From the NCBI GenBank assembly GCA_963845695.1, contig CAWJTQ010000002.1, positions 310,001 to 374,000 on the forward strand: DNA of 64,000 nt. The letters are read 5' to 3'. A model generated the notes under the pieces. The model did no database searches, was not told where the DNA came from, and saw only the letters and a program-made list of their open reading frames with translations. The number at the start of each line of letters is the position of its first letter. Position 1 is the first letter of the stretch. This document shows positions 60,523 to 64,000 of this stretch, piece after piece. A program made the position numbers and the translations under genes. Source of the stretch: CAWJTV01 sp963845695 (GTDB lineage Bacteria > Planctomycetota > Planctomycetia > Isosphaerales > Isosphaeraceae).

Positions 60523-60832
60523 CGTCCTTTTGCTCCTTTTCAAGGGGGGGACGAATTCGGCTCGGTCCGGCGCAGACAAAGGATGACTCAGCCGGGCGAC
60601 TCGAGAACCTCAGTCAAGACCAACTTTTCACCGCGCCAGGCATTGGCTGGCGCGCGTTGGGTCTCCTGCGAGACGACACGGTCACTGGGTTCTGGATCGG
60701 CTCTTATGCGGAATATGACGCCGTTCTCGCACGGATGTAGCCTCCTGAACCAACCGCGAAGGAATACGCAGCCGGGCATCGGACCGGCATCAAGGAATCA
60801 GGTGGCATCCCGTCGGTCGACGCGCCCGTCGC
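60523..60832. other. intergenic stretch, possible remnants
   Basis: Short protein-like stretches occur in more than one minus-strand frame (such as RIRADPEPSDRVVSQETQRA) but none has a start and family match. It may be decayed coding sequence. Confidence 0.3.
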
Positions 60833-62056
60833 TCACACCGGCCGCGATGGCACGCGGGTCCACGCCTTCTTGAGTTTCAGGAACCACCGCTCGTAGCCGT
60901 AATACGAGGCCGCGGCCAGGCCGATGGTCAGGGCCAGGGTCGCGATCGCCAGCAGCTCCTCCTGGTTCGGAAACCATCCGAGCCGCGAGAGGTAGTGCTT
61001 CCGGACCCAGAACGCGATCTCGTGGTACATGTAGAGCCCGTAGCTGATCTTCCCCAGCCAGACGATCCGGGAATACGACAACGCGGCGCGGAGCCATCCG
61101 TTCCCCCAGATGGCGACCATCACGACACCCAGCCCACACAGCCAGACCCAGACGAAGTCCCAGGTCCGATGGAAGGTCGTGCCGTGTCCCAGTTGGGGCC
61201 GGGTCATCACCCAGCCGATCACCAGATAGAGCGGCCACTGGAGCCATCGCAGCCAGCGGGTCAGCGTGGGGCGATTGCGGTCCCAGCCCATGACCAGCGC
61301 CAGGAGCACGCCGCTCAGGAGCGTGTCGAACTGGGCGAACGTGTTGAACACGATCTTGAGCTGCGACTCGTAATGTTGGGCACACCACCACCGCACGCCG
61401 ATCGAACCGGCGATCAGGCCGACGACGATCGGCCGCCGGAACCGCGGGGCGATCAAGGCGATGAACAGCGGCACGATCAAGTAAAACTGCTCCTCGACGC
61501 AGACGCTCCAGAGTACGCTCAGCCAGTCGACGGCCGGGCGGATCCACGCCATCGACCAGTTGCCCAGGAATGCCAGAAATGGAAGCAAGTGGATTTGCAG
61601 GGTTTCCCGATAGTTGGACGTCCCAAACTGTCCCTCGAGACCGGGTAGCAGGAAGAATCCGATCGCGACGATCAGGTAATAGAGCGGCCAGATGCGAAGG
61701 ATGCGGCGAATCCAGAACGCCCGGAGCGCAATGCGGCCATAACGCGCCTCCTCGCGGAGCAGCAGCGCCGTGATCAGGTAGCCGCTGAGGATGAAGAAGA
61801 GCTGGACGCCGTATCCGCCGTTATCGACGAACACGCCGGTGGCGGTCTTGCCAATGAGCTGGCTGAGCACCCTTGGGGACACGCCGGATTGGAAGAGATG
61901 GAAGAGAAAAACCATCAGGAACGCGACGAACCGCAGGCCGTCGAGCTCGGGGAAGTAGACACGATCGGCCGGCTCGGGCTCCGCGGACGGCTCGGCGGTC
62001 ACGGGCGCCGCGGGCAATTCGGAAGACTGCACGAGGGGCATTGCGGGTTCGTTCAT
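60833..62056 (-). CDS. acyltransferase-3 family membrane O-acyltransferase (OafA/YrhL-like)
   Basis: A 407-residue protein with about ten membrane helices. Family motifs: PELDGLRFVAFLMVFLFHLF with the active-site-region His, GGYGVQLFFILSGYLITALL, REEARYGRIALRAFWIRRIL with RxxR and IWPLYY, and WSVCVEEQFYLIVPLFIALI. The intact 407-residue length fits the domain without a SGNH extension. It transfers acetyl or other acyl groups to sugars of envelope polysaccharides across the membrane. The frame is intact. The N-terminal 35 residues are a Pro/Glu-rich tail. It is 83 bases from the CoaB-like gene on the same strand, suggesting co-transcription. Confidence 0.92.
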   Translation of the reverse strand: MNEPAMPLVQSSELPAAPVTAEPSAEPEPADRVYFPELDGLRFVAFLMVFLFHLFQSGVSPRVLSQLIGKTATGVFVDNGGYGVQLFFILSGYLITALLLREEARYGRIALRAFWIRRILRIWPLYYLIVAIGFFLLPGLEGQFGTSNYRETLQIHLLPFLAFLGNWSMAWIRPAVDWLSVLWSVCVEEQFYLIVPLFIALIAPRFRRPIVVGLIAGSIGVRWWCAQHYESQLKIVFNTFAQFDTLLSGVLLALVMGWDRNRPTLTRWLRWLQWPLYLVIGWVMTRPQLGHGTTFHRTWDFVWVWLCGLGVVMVAIWGNGWLRAALSYSRIVWLGKISYGLYMYHEIAFWVRKHYLSRLGWFPNQEELLAIATLALTIGLAAASYYGYERWFLKLKKAWTRVPSRPV

Positions 62057-62138
62057 GGCGCGGCCTTGATGAGGAGACCTTCGGTCAATGGCCCGGCGGG
62101 GTCAGGAGACCGCGCAGCCCGTGGCTGGCCCGGCGGGG

Positions 62139-62892
62139 TCAGGGACCCGCGCCAGGCCCGTGGCTGGCCCAGGTCATGATACGATCGACCAGCCGCTCGG
62201 CCAGGTCGTCGCCGGGTTCGAGGGTTTGCGGTTCCGCGCCGGGCCGGATCAGATGGAGCGTGTGCCGGCCCTGACGCAAGGTCTGGAGATCGTTGGCAAC
62301 GGTCAGGTCGGCGCGGTTGACGCGGCAGGCGTCCTCAGCGCGACGGATCAACTCCTCCCCGCTGGTGCGCGACAACAGCTTGAAGCCGACCAGGTAGATC
62401 GAGGGCGCCCAGTCTCGGACCGAACGGATCACCTTGGGCGTGGGCCGGCATCGCACGACCAGGGATTCCGTGTCGGACCCGACCTTCCCAGCATACGGTT
62501 CGGGCTCGAAGTCGGAAACCGCCATGGCCAGGACGGCCACGTCGATCGGCTGAGCGACGAGGACCCCTTTCAGGGTCGCGGAGTAGTCGGAGACCGTACC
62601 CTCCTTCAGCGGGATCAGGTGCAGTCGATCGCGGCACATTCAGCCACTGCTGGCGGAGGCGCCCCAGCCGCTCCAGCTCTGCGGAAGGATCCGCCGCGTC
62701 CAGCACGCAACGGGCAGAGCGCCAGAGCGGAACCTGGGACGATGCGGCATGGATGTGCCAGACCGAGGCCCCACGGTCCAGGAACGCCTCACTGATTGAC
62801 GCGGCGAACCGGCCCGAGGAGATGTTGGCAATCAGCCGCACATCGTCGATCGGTGCGATCGTCCCGCCACCGGTTACGACCACGTTCATCAA
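62139..62892 (-). CDS. CoaB-like (phosphopantothenoylcysteine synthetase-type) protein, one frameshift
   Basis: MMNVVVTGGGTIAPIDDVRL IANISSGRFA is the CoaB nucleotide-binding start (TxGGT-x-E/D-x-x-D-x-VRxI-x-NxSSG). After WRSARCVLDAADPSAELERL the frame changes near 62635-62645, and the protein resumes at CRDRLHLIPLKEGTVSDYSA, VLAMAVSDFEPEPYAGKVGS, IYLVGFKLLS and NRADLTVANDL, all CoaB-like. It has no CoaC (decarboxylase) half. About 250 residues. It may be an accessory flavoprotein-family paralogue rather than the housekeeping CoaBC. Confidence 0.75.
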
Positions 62893-62908
62893 GGGCAGGC
62901 TCCTCTTG

Positions 62909-62989
62909 TTCAGTAGGCAGTAGGCAGTGGGCCGATGTAAGGTTTATTCTGTTTTGACTGCCGACTCCGACAACCTATTGCCTACTGAA
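62909..62989. repeat. inverted repeat between divergent genes
   Basis: TTCAGTAGGCAGTAGGCAGT on the left pairs with ATTGCCTACTGAA on the right; the last 11 bases TTCAGTAGGCA are a perfect complement. It fills the whole gap between the divergent CoaB-like and uronate-isomerase-like starts and looks like a dispersed repeat. Confidence 0.65.
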
Positions 62990-62993
62990 ACCG

Positions 62994-64000
62994 ATGAACA
63001 CCCCAGCAGACCGGACGGCCCGCGAGCTCTTCGAGGAGATGGCACGGTGGCCGATCTTCGACCCTCATACGCATATCGACCCGCATCGCCCCGCGGCGCG
63101 GCACTTCGATGAGGTCCTGGGATACCATTACTATACCGAGCTCGCCCACTCAGCGGGGATGCCGGCCGATCGGGTCGCGCCGGAGCTCGACCCTACGGTC
63201 CGGGCGATGAACCTGGGCGAATACCTCGATCGCATCGATTCCACAGTCCAGTATTCCTGGCTCTTGGAGATTGCCCGGACCTTCCATCGGTTCACGCACG
63301 ACCGGATCACGCCCCGGACGCTGGCCGAGCTGCTCGATCTCGCGGACCACCGGCAGGATGGCGAAGCCTGGGACCGGGAAGTTTGGGCGGCGAGCCGGCT
63401 GGAGGCCGTGTTCCTCACGAACGAGTTCGATGATCCTCTCGAGGGTTGGGACACCTCGGCGTACATCCCGTGCCTGAGGACCGACGACCTGGTGCTGAAG
63501 CTGCACGAGTCGCGGACGATCGAGCGCCTGCGGGTGGCCTCAGGGGTCGACGTGCAGGATTATGCGAGTCTGCGGGCGGCGATCGGCCAGCGGTTCGAGA
63601 CGTTCGTCGGCAAGGGTGCGCGGGCCTGCGCCATCAGCCTGCCACCGGATTTCGTCCCGCAGTGCGCGTCACCGCGCCGCGCCGTGACCCCGATCCGCAA
63701 AGCGATTCATGGCATGGACCTCCGGCCCGACGAGCGCGACGATGTCCGGTGTTCGGTGTTCTGGATGTTGGCCGAGTTCTGCGCCGAGTTCCACCTCCCC
63801 TTCGACTTGATGATCGGCCCGGTGAGGAATGTCTATCCGGCAGGGGTTGCGGGGGGCGCGACCTGTTCGACCGCCGGGTCAGCCTTTACGACTACCGGGA
63901 GCTGTTCAATCACTTTGCCGGCGTGACTTTTCCGGTCTCGACTCTGGCGCCCGATGCCGGCGCCGAGCTGGTCGCGTACGCGTGGATCTTCCCCAACGTC
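62994..64000 (+). CDS. uronate (glucuronate) isomerase-like amidohydrolase-fold protein (partial, one frameshift)
   Basis: MNTPADRTARELFEEMARWP then IFDPHTHIDPHRPAARHFDE: the HxH metal motif (H-T-H) after the first strand is that of the amidohydrolase superfamily, and VLGYHYYTELAHSAGM with the long helical continuation is like uronate isomerase relatives. At 63851-63856 a G6 run should be G7: adding one base continues the frame as GRDLFDRRVSLYDYRELFNH and LAPDAGAELVAYAWIFPNV to the window end. The 3' part is missing. It should interconvert a uronate and its ketose, fitting the sugar-related genes at 46-54 kb. Confidence 0.72.

Overview
The window looks like chromosomal DNA of a planctomycete, most likely Isosphaeraceae-like. 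The evidence is high GC, two DUF1559 prepilin-like proteins with an H-x9-DG tail, four very large transmembrane or multidomain Ser/Thr kinases carrying WD40, TPR, STAND or formylglycine-enzyme-like domains, ECF sigma factors coupled or fused to signalling domains, a PEP-CTERM protein, an MJ0042-type zinc ribbon, twin-arginine-type leaders on small-molecule enzymes, and several kinds of palindromic dispersed repeat. I recognised no tRNA, rRNA, CRISPR array, transposase or replication origin.

Layout. 1-3.4 kb: an ECF sigma factor fused to a membrane/coiled-coil part (minus strand, leaving the window) and a three-helix coiled-coil protein. 4.0-7.0 kb: a nucleosidase-like protein followed by an S53 (sedolisin) peptidase. 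7.1-11.2 kb: a minus-strand cassette of ECF sigma factor plus overlapping Ser/Thr kinase-WD40. 11.6-13.1 kb: a DUF1304 membrane protein and a catalase-like haem protein. 13.4-25.1 kb: a tight four-gene run of pseudopilin, kinase-ATPase-TPR, pseudopilin, kinase-STAND-FGE. 25.07-25.70 kb: three tiny coupled genes on the minus strand. 26.0-30.4 kb: a second, paralogous sigma/kinase-WD40 cassette with the same 14-nt gene overlap. 30.8-37.0 kb: PEP-CTERM protein, zinc ribbon/DUF4177, small protein, HEAT-repeat protein, CNNM/CorC membrane protein. 37.0-40.4 kb: a second sigma factor fused to a membrane and thioredoxin-like part. 41.6-45.4 kb: a third kinase-WD40 gene, badly interrupted. 45.5-54.0 kb: a DUF1851 protein, then export-signal-bearing oxidoreductase, quinone oxidoreductase, esterase, lactonase and two epimerases, probably for sugar or polyol breakdown. 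54.1-64 kb: membrane sulfatase-like protein, alpha/beta hydrolase, a repeat-rich gene-poor stretch, remnants of a PLD-type helicase locus, an acyltransferase, a CoaB-like protein and a uronate-isomerase-like protein cut by the window end.

Two themes stand out. First, transmembrane signalling is unusually dense: sigma factors are overlapped with, or fused to, membrane proteins, and the two sigma/kinase cassettes also share a non-coding block about 230-270 nt upstream. Second, more than a dozen genes are split by single frameshifts with intact family sequence on both sides. Several of these sit exactly in homopolymers and are repaired by adding or removing one base, so most look like sequencing or assembly errors. 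The kinase at 41.6-45.4 kb also has an in-frame stop and may be genuinely decaying. Coordinates for frameshifted genes span the whole reconstructed coding region.
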